DNA of 64,000 nucleotides from Bacteroidia bacterium (GTDB taxonomy: Bacteria; Bacteroidota; Bacteroidia; JADZBD01): the NCBI GenBank assembly GCA_020852255.1, contig JADZBD010000018.1, positions 206,826 through 270,825 of the forward strand, written 5' to 3'. Shown in pieces: positions 16,747 to 25,054 of the stretch; within the stretch, counting starts at the first letter, position 1; each line of letters begins with the position of its first letter. The translations under genes and the position numbers were made by a program. Under the pieces are notes generated by a model, which saw only the letters and a program-made list of their open reading frames with translations, was not told where the DNA came from and did no database searches.

Positions 16747-17736
16747 ATGAACCAATCCACTCTTATTTTCTATGCAGCCGTTGCAATTGGCGGACTGATT
16801 TTTATGATTATTTTCTTTCGATTCCTGCCTGTGGGACTCTGGATATCAGCTCGTTTATCGGGTGTAAAAGTATCCCTGATCCAGCTGGCACTGATGCGCA
16901 TCCGGAAAGTTCCGCCTTCTACGATCACCAATGCCATGATTACGTCGCATAAAGCAGGCATACAGCTCACACGTGATGAACTGGAAGCGCACTTTCTTGC
17001 CGGAGGCAGAGTGCAGGGCGTGGTGAATGCACTGATCTCCGCTGATAAAGCAAACATTCCGCTGAACTTCAAACTCGCTACCGCGATTGATCTGGCAGGT
17101 CGCGATGTGTTCGATGCCGTTCAGGTTTCTGTTAATCCAAGAGTGATAGATACCCCGCCGGTAAGTGCCGTTGCAAAGGATGGTATTCAGCTCATTGTTA
17201 AAGCCCGGGTTACGGTTCGCGCCAATATTAATCAGCTGGTTGGAGGTGCAGGCGAAGAAACCATTCTTGCCAGGGTGGGAGAGGGGATTGTAACTACCAT
17301 CGGTTCAAGTATGGACCACAAAAAGGTGATGGAGAATCCGGATCAGATTTCCAAGACTGTATTGGCAAAAGGACTGGATGCCGGAACGGCGTTCGAAATC
17401 CTTTCAATTGATATCGCGGATATTGACATCTCGGAAAATATCGGGGCGAAACTACAGGCCGAACAAGCCGGCGCTGACCTGAAAGTAGCGCAGGCTAAAG
17501 CTGAGGAGCGGCGCGCAATGGCGGTGGCCTATGAGCAGGAGATGCGTGCGAAGGCCCAGGAGGCAAAAGCGAAAGTTATCGAAGCGGAAGCGCAGATCCC
17601 CCTTGCAATGGCAGAGGCTTTCCGTAGCGGGAATATGGGCATCATGGATTATTACAAGATGCAGAATATTCAGGCTGATACTAATATGCGCGATAGCATT
17701 GCGAAACCCGGTCAGGATAAGCCCAAGAAAGACTGA
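16747..17736 (+). CDS. floA: Flotillin-like protein FloA
   Basis: Membrane-microdomain scaffold of the YqfA/FloA (UPF0365) family. A hairpin-like N-terminal hydrophobic segment (residues 5-26) anchors it, the SPFH/PHB region follows ([35 protein letters not shown], key part VKARVTVR near 155), and the C-terminal part is an Ala/Glu-rich coiled coil (about 235-290) ending in [17 protein letters not shown]. The 329-residue length is standard. It is the last gene of the lemA run, followed within 20 nt by a strong terminator. Flotillins cluster signalling and protease complexes, which fits the protease, ClpS and NfeD genes ahead of it. Confidence 0.95.
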   Translation: MNQSTLIFYAAVAIGGLIFMIIFFRFLPVGLWISARLSGVKVSLIQLALMRIRKVPPSTITNAMITSHKAGIQLTRDELEAHFLAGGRVQGVVNALISADKANIPLNFKLATAIDLAGRDVFDAVQVSVNPRVIDTPPVSAVAKDGIQLIVKARVTVRANINQLVGGAGEETILARVGEGIVTTIGSSMDHKKVMENPDQISKTVLAKGLDAGTAFEILSIDIADIDISENIGAKLQAEQAGADLKVAQAKAEERRAMAVAYEQEMRAKAQEAKAKVIEAEAQIPLAMAEAFRSGNMGIMDYYKMQNIQADTNMRDSIAKPGQDKPKKD

Positions 17737-17755
17737 TCCGGTTTATTCATTAAAT

Positions 17756-17788
17756 CCCTCCTGACCAATAAGTTGGGAGGGCTTTTTT
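17756..17788 (+). terminator. Rho-independent terminator after floA
   Basis: A 6-bp G/C stem (17756-17761 with 17776-17781), a 14-nt loop and a T6 tract at 17783-17788. It ends the lemA-floA unit and insulates the tRNA cluster. Confidence 0.8.
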
Positions 17789-17803
17789 ATGAGGTTTATT
17801 TTA

Positions 17804-17811
17804 TATCTTTG
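17804..17811 (+). promoter_or_regulatory. -7 box (TATCTTTG) of the tRNA cluster
   Basis: Perfect TAnnTTTG 12 nt before the 5' end of mature tRNA-Arg. It lies just after the floA terminator, as expected for an independent tRNA promoter. Confidence 0.6.
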
Positions 17812-17823
17812 CCCTCCTTTTTG

Positions 17824-17897
17824 GGACCCGTAGCTTAACTGGATAGAGCATCTGACTACGGATCAGAAGGTTGGGGGTTCGACTCCCTCCGGGTCCG
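17824..17897 (+). tRNA. tRNA-Arg (anticodon ACG)
   Basis: Full cloverleaf: acceptor GGACCCG/CGGGTCC, D-arm with GCTTAACTGGATAGAGC, anticodon stem TCTGA/TCAGA around loop CTACGGA giving anticodon ACG (17858-17860), T-loop TTCGACT. The discriminator is G and CCA is not encoded. A34 should be edited to inosine so that it reads CGU, CGC and CGA. Confidence 0.97.
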
Positions 17898-17933
17898 CCT
17901 TCGGTCACCAAAGCTCAATGAGCGAAGGTGACC
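17898..17933 (+). other. Spacer hairpin between tRNA-Arg and tRNA-Pro
   Basis: GGTCACC (17903-17909) pairs perfectly with GGTGACC (17927-17933), with an inner stem GCTC/GAGC (17913-17916 with 17920-17923). A competing pairing CCTTCG/CGAAGG (17898-17903 with 17923-17928) is also possible. Probably a processing structure in the tRNA precursor. Confidence 0.5.
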
Positions 17934-17952
17934 TTATTGTTTAACTGAAATT

Positions 17953-18027
17953 CGGGGTGTAGCGTAGCCCGGTTATCGCGCATGGTTTGGGACCATGAGA
18001 TCGCAGGTTCGAATCCTGCCACCCCGA
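17953..18027 (+). tRNA. tRNA-Pro (anticodon TGG)
   Basis: Acceptor CGGGGTG/CACCCCG, D-arm GCGTAGCCCGGTTATCGC, anticodon stem CATGG/CCATG with loop TTTGGGA giving anticodon TGG (17988-17990), and T-loop TTCGAAT. The C1-G72 pair is typical of bacterial tRNA-Pro. The discriminator is A; CCA is not encoded. Confidence 0.97.
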
Positions 18028-18030
18028 CAA

Positions 18031-18058
18031 CCGTTTGCCTGTGTACTCAGGCAAATGG
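18031..18058 (+). other. 11-bp spacer hairpin between tRNA-Pro and tRNA-Arg
   Basis: CCGTTTGCCTG (18031-18041) pairs with CAGGCAAATGG (18048-18058), with one G-T pair and a 6-nt loop. An outer GACAA/TTGTC pairing (18026-18030 with 18061-18065) would compete with the acceptor stem of tRNA-Pro by one base. There is no T tract, so it is not an ordinary terminator. Confidence 0.5.
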
Positions 18059-18082
18059 TCTTGTCGAGCGAAATCGAGTCAT

Positions 18083-18156
18083 GGTCCCGTAGCTCAGCTG
18101 GATAGAGCAGCTGCCTTCTAAGCAGCAGGTCACACGTTCGAATCGTGTCGGGATCA
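18083..18156 (+). tRNA. tRNA-Arg (anticodon TCT)
   Basis: Acceptor GGTCCCG/CGGGATC with one G-T pair, D-arm GCTCAGCTGGATAGAGC, anticodon stem GCTGC/GCAGC with loop CTTCTAA giving anticodon TCT (18117-18119), and T-loop TTCGAAT. It reads AGA and AGG. CCA is not encoded. Confidence 0.97.
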
Positions 18157-18203
18157 CAAACTACTGGAGTTTTTTCTTTAGTTTAGCGCATATCTTCCGC
18201 GAT

Positions 18204-18767
18204 GTGCTGAAAGGCTTTAAAAACAAAGTGGGTCGTTATATCCTTCGCCAGGAACTCCAGAACCTGCCCCGGCAACGCGCATTCCTGAATCTGGATGAAT
18301 CAAAAACCATTGGAATCTTGTTCTCCTTCACAACTCCGGAAGAATTTGACCTGCTGAAGAAATATGTTGGGTATCTCAAAGATCATAAGAAAAAAGTGAA
18401 AGCTTTCGGGTATGTAGATGCAGACACTGAACCGCCCGGGCTATCCTACTCTAAAGTCGAATTTGAATTTTTTACCAGAAAAGATCTGAATTGGTACGGA
18501 CGCCCCACCAATGTATACACACAAAATTTCATGGACGAAGAGAGAGATGTTCTTATTGACCTGAATCTGACGGATGTTGTTCCTTTAAAGTTCATGGCAG
18601 CGAAGGCAAACTCTAAATTCAAAATTGGAAAACTCTCGAATGAGAATAAAAAGTATTACGATATGCTCATTGAATACGATAAAACAAAAACATTTAAATT
18701 TTTTCTCGCACAGGTAGACACGTACCTGCTCATGATCAACAAAAAGGAAAACAGCGTACAAAAATGA
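18204..18767 (+). CDS. DUF6913-like conserved protein
   Basis: A 187-residue cytosolic protein without recognisable motifs; the position directly upstream of dapA and the middle pattern (TIGILFSFTTPEEFDLLKKYVGYLKDH, key part GILF...FDLLKKYV; then KKVKAFGYVD) fit the DUF6913 family that accompanies dapA in Bacteroidota. Assignment is from memory of this context. The start is a GTG; the ATG at 18202 reads straight into a stop (ATGTGCTGA), so it cannot be used. A TATCTTCC sequence at 18191-18198 lies 5 nt before the GTG, a weak match to a -7 box. The gene overlaps dapA by 4 nt. Confidence 0.7.
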   Translation: MLKGFKNKVGRYILRQELQNLPRQRAFLNLDESKTIGILFSFTTPEEFDLLKKYVGYLKDHKKKVKAFGYVDADTEPPGLSYSKVEFEFFTRKDLNWYGRPTNVYTQNFMDEERDVLIDLNLTDVVPLKFMAAKANSKFKIGKLSNENKKYYDMLIEYDKTKTFKFFLAQVDTYLLMINKKENSVQK

Positions 18768-19651
18768 GAAAAGCTCCAGACCTGACCGGAACCGGCGTAG
18801 CCATAGTAACCCCGTTTAAAGCAAAGGGAAAGGTGGATTATAAGGGATTGAAAAATGTGCTGGAACATATTATCCGGGGTGGAGTAGAGTATGTGGTAGT
18901 GCTTGGCACCACCGGTGAATCAGCAACGCTGGACAAGGAGGAAAAGAAGGAAGTACTTTCTTTTATTGTGGAAAAAACGATGGGGAGAGTCCCTGTTGTG
19001 GCAGGTATTGGAGGAAATCATACGACCGAAGTAATCAAAGGCTTTTCTTCCCTCCCTCTTAAAGGAGTTTCAGCCATACTGTCGGTTTCTCCCTACTATA
19101 ATAAACCTAATCAGAGAGGAATCTATGCGCATTACAAAGCACTGGCCGGAGAATCTCCGTTGCCTTTGATCCTCTATAATGTGCCCGGTAGAACAGCCAT
19201 GAATCTCACAGCCGAAACCACCCTGAAGATTGCGCATGATTTTCCGAACATTATCGCAACGAAAGAGGCTTCCGGTAATCTGGAGCAGGTCATGAGTATC
19301 ATAAAACACAAGCCTAAAAACTTTAAAGTGATATCCGGCGACGATAATCTCACCCTTCCTATGATTGCCTGCGGAGCAGAAGGTGTGATTTCCGTTGTAG
19401 CCAATGCCTATCCGAACGTCTTTTCAGAGATGGTACGCCAGGCGCTTAAAAATAATTACAGCAAAGCCAGGGATCTGCATTACAAACTGACAGATATTAC
19501 AGGTCTTTTATTTGCAGACGGTTCGCCCGGAGGGGTGAAGGCTGCATTGGAGATGTTGGGCATTTGCAGATCAGATGTAAGACTGCCCCTGGTCAAAATA
19601 TCCGACCATGTACAAAGGATGCTTAAGAAGCAAATGGAAACCATAAAATGA
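18764..19651 (+). CDS. dapA: 4-hydroxy-tetrahydrodipicolinate synthase
   Basis: First committed enzyme of the diaminopimelate/lysine pathway, condensing pyruvate with aspartate semialdehyde. The 295-residue TIM barrel has the GTTGES motif (T49, T50), the proton-relay tyrosine in LYNVPGRT (Y138) and the Schiff-base lysine in ATKEASGN (K167). The length and all key residues are normal. The ATG overlaps the stop of the DUF6913 gene, and its own stop overlaps the start of the DUF167 gene, so the three are co-transcribed. Confidence 0.97.
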   Translation: MRKAPDLTGTGVAIVTPFKAKGKVDYKGLKNVLEHIIRGGVEYVVVLGTTGESATLDKEEKKEVLSFIVEKTMGRVPVVAGIGGNHTTEVIKGFSSLPLKGVSAILSVSPYYNKPNQRGIYAHYKALAGESPLPLILYNVPGRTAMNLTAETTLKIAHDFPNIIATKEASGNLEQVMSIIKHKPKNFKVISGDDNLTLPMIACGAEGVISVVANAYPNVFSEMVRQALKNNYSKARDLHYKLTDITGLLFADGSPGGVKAALEMLGICRSDVRLPLVKISDHVQRMLKKQMETIK

Positions 19652-19920
19652 GACTGACCGTACATGCCAAGCCCGGCGCAAGAAAAAATGAGGTTGAATA
19701 CCTCGAAGACGGATCTGTAAGGGTGTGGTTGCGCTCCGGTCCTGTAGACGGAAAAGCAAATAAAGAGTTGATTGAATACCTTTCCCAGATACTTGGTACG
19801 CCCAAACGGAACGTCCGCATCCATACCGGTTCTGCAGGAAGATATAAATTGATGGACATAGATCTTGAGGAGAAAGAGGTGAAGGAAATCCTTGAAGCTT
19901 ACCGCGTTCCTAAGCCCTGA
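19648..19920 (+). CDS. DUF167 (YggU) family protein
   Basis: Small conserved protein of 90 residues with the DUF167 pattern: KPGARKNEV at residues 7-15, SGPVDGKANKELIEYLSQIL (31-50, key part DGKANKEL) and the SAGRYKLMDI region near 70. The family has a compact alpha/beta fold of unknown function. It overlaps dapA by 4 nt. There is no signal or membrane segment. Confidence 0.9.
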   Translation: MRLTVHAKPGARKNEVEYLEDGSVRVWLRSGPVDGKANKELIEYLSQILGTPKRNVRIHTGSAGRYKLMDIDLEEKEVKEILEAYRVPKP

Positions 19921-19945
19921 GCCTACGCTTCCGGTGTAATCTTAG

Positions 19946-19953
19946 TATCTTTA
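19946..19953 (+). promoter_or_regulatory. -7-like box (TATCTTTA) before the WcaF-like gene
   Basis: Matches TAnnTTTG at 7 of 8 positions and ends 6 nt before the GTG start, an arrangement repeated at several other genes in the window. Confidence 0.35.
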
Positions 19954-19959
19954 CAGACA

Positions 19960-20508
19960 GTGCAACGTTCCGATCTCTCCAGTTACAGTAATTCCTGGTA
20001 CTCTCCAGGAGCTGGAATTGTAACGCGTTCACTTTGGTACCTGATCCATGCTGCATTCTTTAACTCCGCATACCCCTTCGGTCGTGTCAGGGTTTTCTGG
20101 CTGCGTGCTTTCGGGGCAAAAGTGGGAAAAGGTGTGGTTGTGAAACCTCATGTGAAGATAAAATATCCCTGGCGATTAAAGATCGGGAATTATTGCTGGA
20201 TCGGAGAAGAGGTATGGATCGACAATCTGGAGAACGTGATCATCGGCGATCATGTTTGCATTTCACAGGGCGCTATGCTCCTCACCGGAAATCACAATTA
20301 TACGAAGCCAACATTCGACCTTATGGTAAATGGGATCACGCTTGAAGATGGGGTATGGATAGGAGCCCAGTCGTTGGTTGCCCCCGGCGTTACATGTAAA
20401 AGCCACAGTGTGCTTTCGGTCAAATCTGTTGCGGTGAACGACCTCGATGCTTATGGTATTTATCATGGTAATCCGGCTGTCAAAGTAAAAGAACGCATTA
20501 TTGTCTGA
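19960..20508 (+). CDS. WcaF-like serine acetyltransferase family protein
   Basis: Left-handed beta-helix acyltransferase of the colanic-acid WcaF group, which O-acetylates exopolysaccharide precursors. The N-terminal helical part (YPFGRVRVFWLRAFGAKVG) precedes hexapeptide repeats (VVVKPHVKIKYP, WIGEEVWIDN, VIIGDHVCISQG) and the active-site stretch LLTGNHNYTKP, whose histidine is expected to be catalytic. The C-terminus YGIYHGNPAVKVK is classical for the family. The start is GTG; TATCTTTA at 19946-19953 ends 6 nt before it, so the gene may have its own promoter after the dapA unit. It is followed by a glycosyltransferase, but no larger polysaccharide locus is present. Confidence 0.88.
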   Translation: MQRSDLSSYSNSWYSPGAGIVTRSLWYLIHAAFFNSAYPFGRVRVFWLRAFGAKVGKGVVVKPHVKIKYPWRLKIGNYCWIGEEVWIDNLENVIIGDHVCISQGAMLLTGNHNYTKPTFDLMVNGITLEDGVWIGAQSLVAPGVTCKSHSVLSVKSVAVNDLDAYGIYHGNPAVKVKERIIV

Positions 20509-20538
20509 CATGCTGAACTTCTGCTTTCGCTCCCCACT

Positions 20539-21279
20539 TTGAAGATCTCTGTTATAACAGTTTGCTATAATTCTGCTAAAACCTTAGGAGACACGCTCCA
20601 GTCTGTTGTATCGCAGGATCACGACAATAAGGAATACATTGTTGTAGATGGCGGGTCGTCAGATCAAAGCCTGCAAATCATTCAGAGCTTTGGCACTAAG
20701 ATCAATCGTTTTGTTTCTGAAAAAGACAACGGCCTGTATGATGCGTTGAATAAGGGAATAGGCCTGGCCACCGGAGAGGTGATCTCCATCCTTCATTCCG
20801 ACGACAGGTTTGCTCATGGACATGTACTCAGCGATGTAGCGGATGCATTTAACAAAAACAACTGCGAGAGTTTGTATGGCGACCTGGATTACATGGACGG
20901 ATCCATGCAGAAGGTGGTTCGGAAATGGAGAAGTGGTCCATACAATCGCTCGCGCTTTTTATCCGGCTGGATGCCCCCGCATCCTGCATTTTTTCTGAAA
21001 CGTTCTGCTTATGAAAATTTCGGGACTTTCAATACAGCATTTACCATTTCAGCGGATTACGAGTTGATGCTCCGGATGCTCTATAAAAACAAGGTAAGCA
21101 GCTTTCATTTGCCAGCCGTGTTGGTAAAGATGAGAGTAGGAGGGAAGAGCAATGTCTCTATCAGGAACCGGGTTAATGCCAATCAGGAAGATCGAAAAGC
21201 CTGGGAGGTGAATGGTATTCAGCCGCGATGGTATACGCTTACAATAAAACCACTAAGAAAACTGGGGCAGTTCTTTTAG
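20539..21279 (+). CDS. Glycosyltransferase family 2
   Basis: GT-A fold sugar transferase, probably acting on surface polysaccharide. The N-terminal VITVCYNSAKTLGDTLQSV, the VVDGGSSDQS nucleotide-binding motif and ISILHSDDRF, a DxD-like metal site, mark the GT2 core; SADYELMLRML near residue 175 matches the acceptor/catalytic-base region. The length is 246 residues, with no membrane helix. The start is a TTG at 20539: the only nearby ATG (20510) reads into a stop after ten codons, and the sequence after the TTG (KISVITVCYN) is the normal N-terminus. It ends convergently with the DUF6089 gene; the stop codons overlap. Confidence 0.9.
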   Translation: MKISVITVCYNSAKTLGDTLQSVVSQDHDNKEYIVVDGGSSDQSLQIIQSFGTKINRFVSEKDNGLYDALNKGIGLATGEVISILHSDDRFAHGHVLSDVADAFNKNNCESLYGDLDYMDGSMQKVVRKWRSGPYNRSRFLSGWMPPHPAFFLKRSAYENFGTFNTAFTISADYELMLRMLYKNKVSSFHLPAVLVKMRVGGKSNVSIRNRVNANQEDRKAWEVNGIQPRWYTLTIKPLRKLGQFF

Positions 21280-22220
21280 AATTTAGCTCGGCTTTTCCGC
21301 TTCTTGTACTTCCTTGTCTTGAAGTAGCTGCTGTAACGCGACTTAGAGAATCTTGATTTCCCTCTCAGCACATAGCTGTAATTGAATGTGGTGAAGAGGT
21401 AGGAGTCATTGTGCGTGGGATCTCCCCGTTTGGCACCGTAACTTAGAATGGGATCCCATGCGTAATTGTTGGGATTCTCCATTTCTGTATTGTTCGGATC
21501 ATAACCGGAGGCGTAATCATTGTATACCTGCTGCTGCCATGCATTGGCATCGGCAGAGAGGGTGGAGGGATCCTTGTAGGTAGTGCTTATATCATCAAGA
21601 TAATCGGTAAACATGGTTCGCCAGCCGAGTTCCCATCCAATACGATGTTCCCGCTTGATGGTAAAGAATAATCCAACGCCGGTAGGAACTACGACGGTAA
21701 TTTTGGAATATTTCACCCCTTCGTTCATCATCGGACGAAGAGGTGTCCATGAACCATTAAGTTTTCCTTTTGGATTGTGGTAAAGTCCGCCCACGCCGGC
21801 AAATGCATAAAAACGTAAATCATTGCGGAAGCGATAGCTTCTTCCAATATCCGAGACTTCGTAAAAAATGAACTCACCGGTGATGGCCAGCTCAAAGATA
21901 TCATTGCGTACATGAAGGTTTCTGCCCACCCGGCCCGGATTGGTGGAAAGTGAATCGGCTCCTTCCAGACGGGCATAAGTAATCATTCCTTTCAGTAGGA
22001 TCTGCGGATGAAACTTGTACCGGGCGAATCCATTGATGTCCCAGCGTGTTTCACGTAACTTCAGATCAGACACAAAGTCACGGCGCGTTTTTTCCTTGCC
22101 TCCCATTTCTCCAAGGATATTGGCAAAGCCGATCCCGCCTCCGAAATCCCAACGGAACTGAGCCGTGACAACCAGAGGCAGAAGGCACACTAAAAGACCT
22201 ATACTACGTTGAAAACGCAT
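21276..22220 (-). CDS. DUF6089 outer membrane beta-barrel protein
   Basis: Predicted outer membrane protein of the Bacteroidota DUF6089 family. A signal peptide (residues 1-20, ending VVTAQ) precedes a barrel-like sequence: GGGIGFANILGE near the N-terminus, then FARYKFHPQILLKGMITYARL and the family-typical GIGLFF-like PTGVGLFFTIKREHRIGWELGWR (key part GVGLFF...IGWELGWR). The C-terminal 40 residues are very basic and end in RAKF rather than an aromatic barrel signature. I chose the ATG at 22220; a TTG three codons earlier exists. TATCTTTG lies 6 nt before that ATG, so it need not depend on clpC upstream. Confidence 0.85.
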   Translation of the reverse strand: MRFQRSIGLLVCLLPLVVTAQFRWDFGGGIGFANILGEMGGKEKTRRDFVSDLKLRETRWDINGFARYKFHPQILLKGMITYARLEGADSLSTNPGRVGRNLHVRNDIFELAITGEFIFYEVSDIGRSYRFRNDLRFYAFAGVGGLYHNPKGKLNGSWTPLRPMMNEGVKYSKITVVVPTGVGLFFTIKREHRIGWELGWRTMFTDYLDDISTTYKDPSTLSADANAWQQQVYNDYASGYDPNNTEMENPNNYAWDPILSYGAKRGDPTHNDSYLFTTFNYSYVLRGKSRFSKSRYSSYFKTRKYKKRKSRAKF

Positions 22221-22226
22221 TACCTG

Positions 22227-22234
22227 CAAAGATA
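22227..22234 (-). promoter_or_regulatory. -7 box (TATCTTTG) for the DUF6089 gene
   Basis: Perfect TAnnTTTG on the minus strand in the 34-nt gap after clpC, 6 nt before the ATG at 22220. It implies a separate, possibly leaderless transcript. Confidence 0.45.
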
Positions 22235-22254
22235 AGGAAAGGGGAGGAGAATCT

Positions 22255-24804
22255 CTATTCCTCCTTTTTGTTCTTCTTTGTTGGCTTGGAATTTGGCTTT
22301 ATTACGCTGATTTTCAGCTCATTCTTGTCCTTATCCAGGCTTACCTCAATGCCATCTCCTTCGGTGAGATTGCTTTTGATTATTTCCTCTGCCAGGGGGT
22401 CTTCGATGTACTTCTGAATAGCTCGTTTCAGTGGGCGAGCTCCAAACTGCTGATCATAGCCCTTGTCTGTAATAAATTCTTTCGCCGGATTAGTGATGGT
22501 GATGCTGTAACCCAATCCACCAATTCGTCCGTAAAGCTTCTCCAACTCAATATCAATGATCTTGTAGATATCCTCTTTGCTGAGCTGATTGAATACAACC
22601 ACATCGTCAATCCGGTTAAGAAATTCAGGCGCAAATGCTTTCTTCAGCGCACCCTCGATTACATTTCGGGCATGATCTTCCGACTGGTCCTGTTTGGCAT
22701 TTGTGGTAAATCCAACTCCCTGTCCGAAATCCTTCAGCTGACGGGAACCAATATTGGATGTCATGATGATGATGGTATTTTTGAAATCCACCTTTCTACC
22801 CAGTGAATCCGTCAGCTGACCATCGTCTAGAACCTGCAGGAGCAGATTGAATACATCCGGATGTGCTTTCTCAATCTCGTCGAGGAGTACCACCGCATAA
22901 GGTCTGCGGCGCACTTTTTCAGTCAACTGTCCGCCTTCCTCATAGCCAACATATCCCGGAGGAGCACCTACCAGACGTGACACCGCAAATTTTTCCATGT
23001 ACTCACTCATATCAATGCGGATCATCGACTCCTCGGAGTCGAACAAGTAGCGTGAAAGAATTTTTGCCAGCTGCGTTTTTCCGACCCCGGTAGGTCCGAG
23101 GAATATAAACGAGCCGATCGGCTTATTAGGATCTTTGAGTCCGGCCCGGTTACGCTGGATAGCCTTCACGACTTTAGCGACCGCCTGATCCTGCCCAATG
23201 ACCTTCCCTTTTAATTCATCCGCCATGCTTACCAGCTTATTGCTTTCGCTCTGGGCAATCCGTTTCATTGGGATACCGGTCATCATAGCCACCACTTCAG
23301 CAACATTTTCATCCGAAACAGTCTGGCGGTGTTGTTTGGTTTCTTCTTCCCAGGCCTTTTTGGCAGCTTCCAGCTGCTCGGCCAGCTGACGTTCAGAGTC
23401 ACGCAGCCGGGCGGCTTCTTCATATTTTTGGGAGCGTACCACTTTATTCTTTTCTTCTTTTACATCCTCAATCTTCTTTTCAATATCAAGAATGTTCTTT
23501 GGTACCTGAATATTCGTGATATGCACTCTTGAACCAGCTTCATCCAGTGCGTCAATGGCTTTATCAGGAAGGTGCCGGTCAGTAATATAGCGCGCAGTCA
23601 GATTGACACACGCCTTGATTGCTTCTTCTGTATACGTTACGTTATGGTGATCCTCGTATTTGGACTTGATGTTGTTGAGGATTTGAATGGTTTCCTCTAC
23701 GGTAGTGGGTTCAACGATTACTTTCTGGAAACGGCGCTCAAGTGCTCCGTCTTTTTCGATATACTGCCGGTATTCATCCAGCGTTGTGGCGCCAATACAC
23801 TGAATTTCGCCTCGTGCCAGTGCAGGCTTAAACATATTGGAGGCGTCCAGGGAACCGGAAGCTCCGCCGGCACCGATAATAGTATGAATTTCATCAATGA
23901 ACAGGATCACGTCAGGAGATTTTTCCAGTTCATTCATGACCGCCTTCATTCTTTCTTCAAACTGTCCGCGGTATTTGGTTCCCGCTACCAGCGACGCAAG
24001 GTCCAGTGTAACCACCCGCTTATTGAAAAGCACGCGGGAAACCTTACGCTGAATGATACGCAGTGCCAGTCCTTCCGCAATAGCCGATTTTCCAACACCC
24101 GGTTCACCAATCAGGATCGGGTTGTTCTTCTTACGCCGTGAAAGTATCTGAGAAACCCGCTCAATCTCCTTTTCCCTTCCAACAATAGGATCGAGCTTTC
24201 CTTCTTCCGCCATTCGCGTAAGGTCGCGTCCGAAATTATCGAGAACGGGCGTCTTGGATTTGCTGTCGCTGCCCTTTTTTGGCGTGGAAAATGAAGCGTT
24301 TTCGTCCTGATCGTCATCGTCTGCAGGATTAGCAGGAAATTCCGCCCGCGTATCTGTGTTGCCGGTACTGTTCATGTTCTGTAATTCTTCTTTGATTGTT
24401 TCATAATCCACGGAGAACTTCTTCAGCGAGCGCGTGGCCACACTCTCTGCATCTTTTAGTATAGAAAGCAGAAGGTGCTCCGTTCCTATCACTGCACTTT
24501 TAAAAAGTTTCGCCTCCAGATAGGTCACTTTCAGCGTACGCTCTGCCTGTTTGAGCAGGGTGATATTGTCAAGATTGGTCACTGATTTCCTGGAAACCGG
24601 GGCAATAGAGACCTCAATTTCCTTCCGTAATTCTGATAAATCCACGTCCAGCGTTTTCAGCAGCCGGATAGCCATTCCTTCTCCTTCCCGAATCATTCCC
24701 AGTAACAGGTGCTCTGTACCAATGTAGTCGTGCCCCAGTCGTAGCGCCTCCTCCCGGCTATAGGTGATCACGTCTCTTACTCGCGGCGAAAATTTTGCTT
24801 CCAT
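22255..24804 (-). CDS. clpC: ClpC-type AAA+ unfoldase of the Clp protease
   Basis: Hsp100 unfoldase that feeds proteins to ClpP. Two ClpN repeats fill residues 1-145, followed by a flexible acidic linker, AAA-1 with Walker A GEPGVGKS (233-240), a short M/UVR domain ([19 protein letters not shown]) that is diagnostic of ClpC versus ClpB/ClpA, and AAA-2 with [12 protein letters not shown]. The AAA-2 region keeps the LLDEIEKAH Walker B and a ClpC-like [13 protein letters not shown] pore loop. It has 849 residues and a basic C-terminal tail. It is transcribed away from gyrA. The adaptor ClpS is encoded at 15183, a possible partner. Confidence 0.96.
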   Translation of the reverse strand: MEAKFSPRVRDVITYSREEALRLGHDYIGTEHLLLGMIREGEGMAIRLLKTLDVDLSELRKEIEVSIAPVSRKSVTNLDNITLLKQAERTLKVTYLEAKLFKSAVIGTEHLLLSILKDAESVATRSLKKFSVDYETIKEELQNMNSTGNTDTRAEFPANPADDDDQDENASFSTPKKGSDSKSKTPVLDNFGRDLTRMAEEGKLDPIVGREKEIERVSQILSRRKKNNPILIGEPGVGKSAIAEGLALRIIQRKVSRVLFNKRVVTLDLASLVAGTKYRGQFEERMKAVMNELEKSPDVILFIDEIHTIIGAGGASGSLDASNMFKPALARGEIQCIGATTLDEYRQYIEKDGALERRFQKVIVEPTTVEETIQILNNIKSKYEDHHNVTYTEEAIKACVNLTARYITDRHLPDKAIDALDEAGSRVHITNIQVPKNILDIEKKIEDVKEEKNKVVRSQKYEEAARLRDSERQLAEQLEAAKKAWEEETKQHRQTVSDENVAEVVAMMTGIPMKRIAQSESNKLVSMADELKGKVIGQDQAVAKVVKAIQRNRAGLKDPNKPIGSFIFLGPTGVGKTQLAKILSRYLFDSEESMIRIDMSEYMEKFAVSRLVGAPPGYVGYEEGGQLTEKVRRRPYAVVLLDEIEKAHPDVFNLLLQVLDDGQLTDSLGRKVDFKNTIIIMTSNIGSRQLKDFGQGVGFTTNAKQDQSEDHARNVIEGALKKAFAPEFLNRIDDVVVFNQLSKEDIYKIIDIELEKLYGRIGGLGYSITITNPAKEFITDKGYDQQFGARPLKRAIQKYIEDPLAEEIIKSNLTEGDGIEVSLDKDKNELKISVIKPNSKPTKKNKKEE

Positions 24805-24862
24805 AGAGGGTCTTTTTCCGTTCGATTCCGGGGTTTGATAAAGTTAAACAATTCGTGTCATT

Positions 24863-24870
24863 CAAATATA
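24863..24870 (-). promoter_or_regulatory. -7 box (TATATTTG) for clpC
   Basis: Perfect TAnnTTTG on the minus strand, leaving a leader of about 50 nt before the clpC ATG. No CtsR-like operator (tandem GGTCAAA heptads) is visible. Confidence 0.45.
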
Positions 24871-24922
24871 CCACATCGGACTAAAAACAGGGGAGGGTAG
24901 GGAGCATTTTTTCAACCCGTTT

Positions 24923-24953
24923 GTGTTGATAATTAGAATATTAGTGTTGATAA
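24923..24953 (+). repeat. Pair of 10-bp direct repeats between clpC and gyrA
   Basis: GTGTTGATAA occurs at 24923-24932 and again at 24944-24953, offset by exactly 21 bp, about two helical turns. The pair sits between the two divergent candidate promoters and could bind a regulator to one face of the DNA. Confidence 0.5.
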
Positions 24954-24992
24954 GTCCAACTCCATAATTACCCTGAAAATACCCGAAAAAAG

Positions 24993-25000
24993 TACCTTCG
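24993..25000 (+). promoter_or_regulatory. -7-like box (TACCTTCG) for gyrA
   Basis: Matches TAnnTTTG at 7 of 8 positions, about 54 nt before the gyrA ATG. Weak without a -33 element. Confidence 0.28.
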
Positions 25001-25054
25001 GGGACCCTTGCTTTAAGGAGAAAAACCACAAAAACCGGACCTATTCAACGCGCT

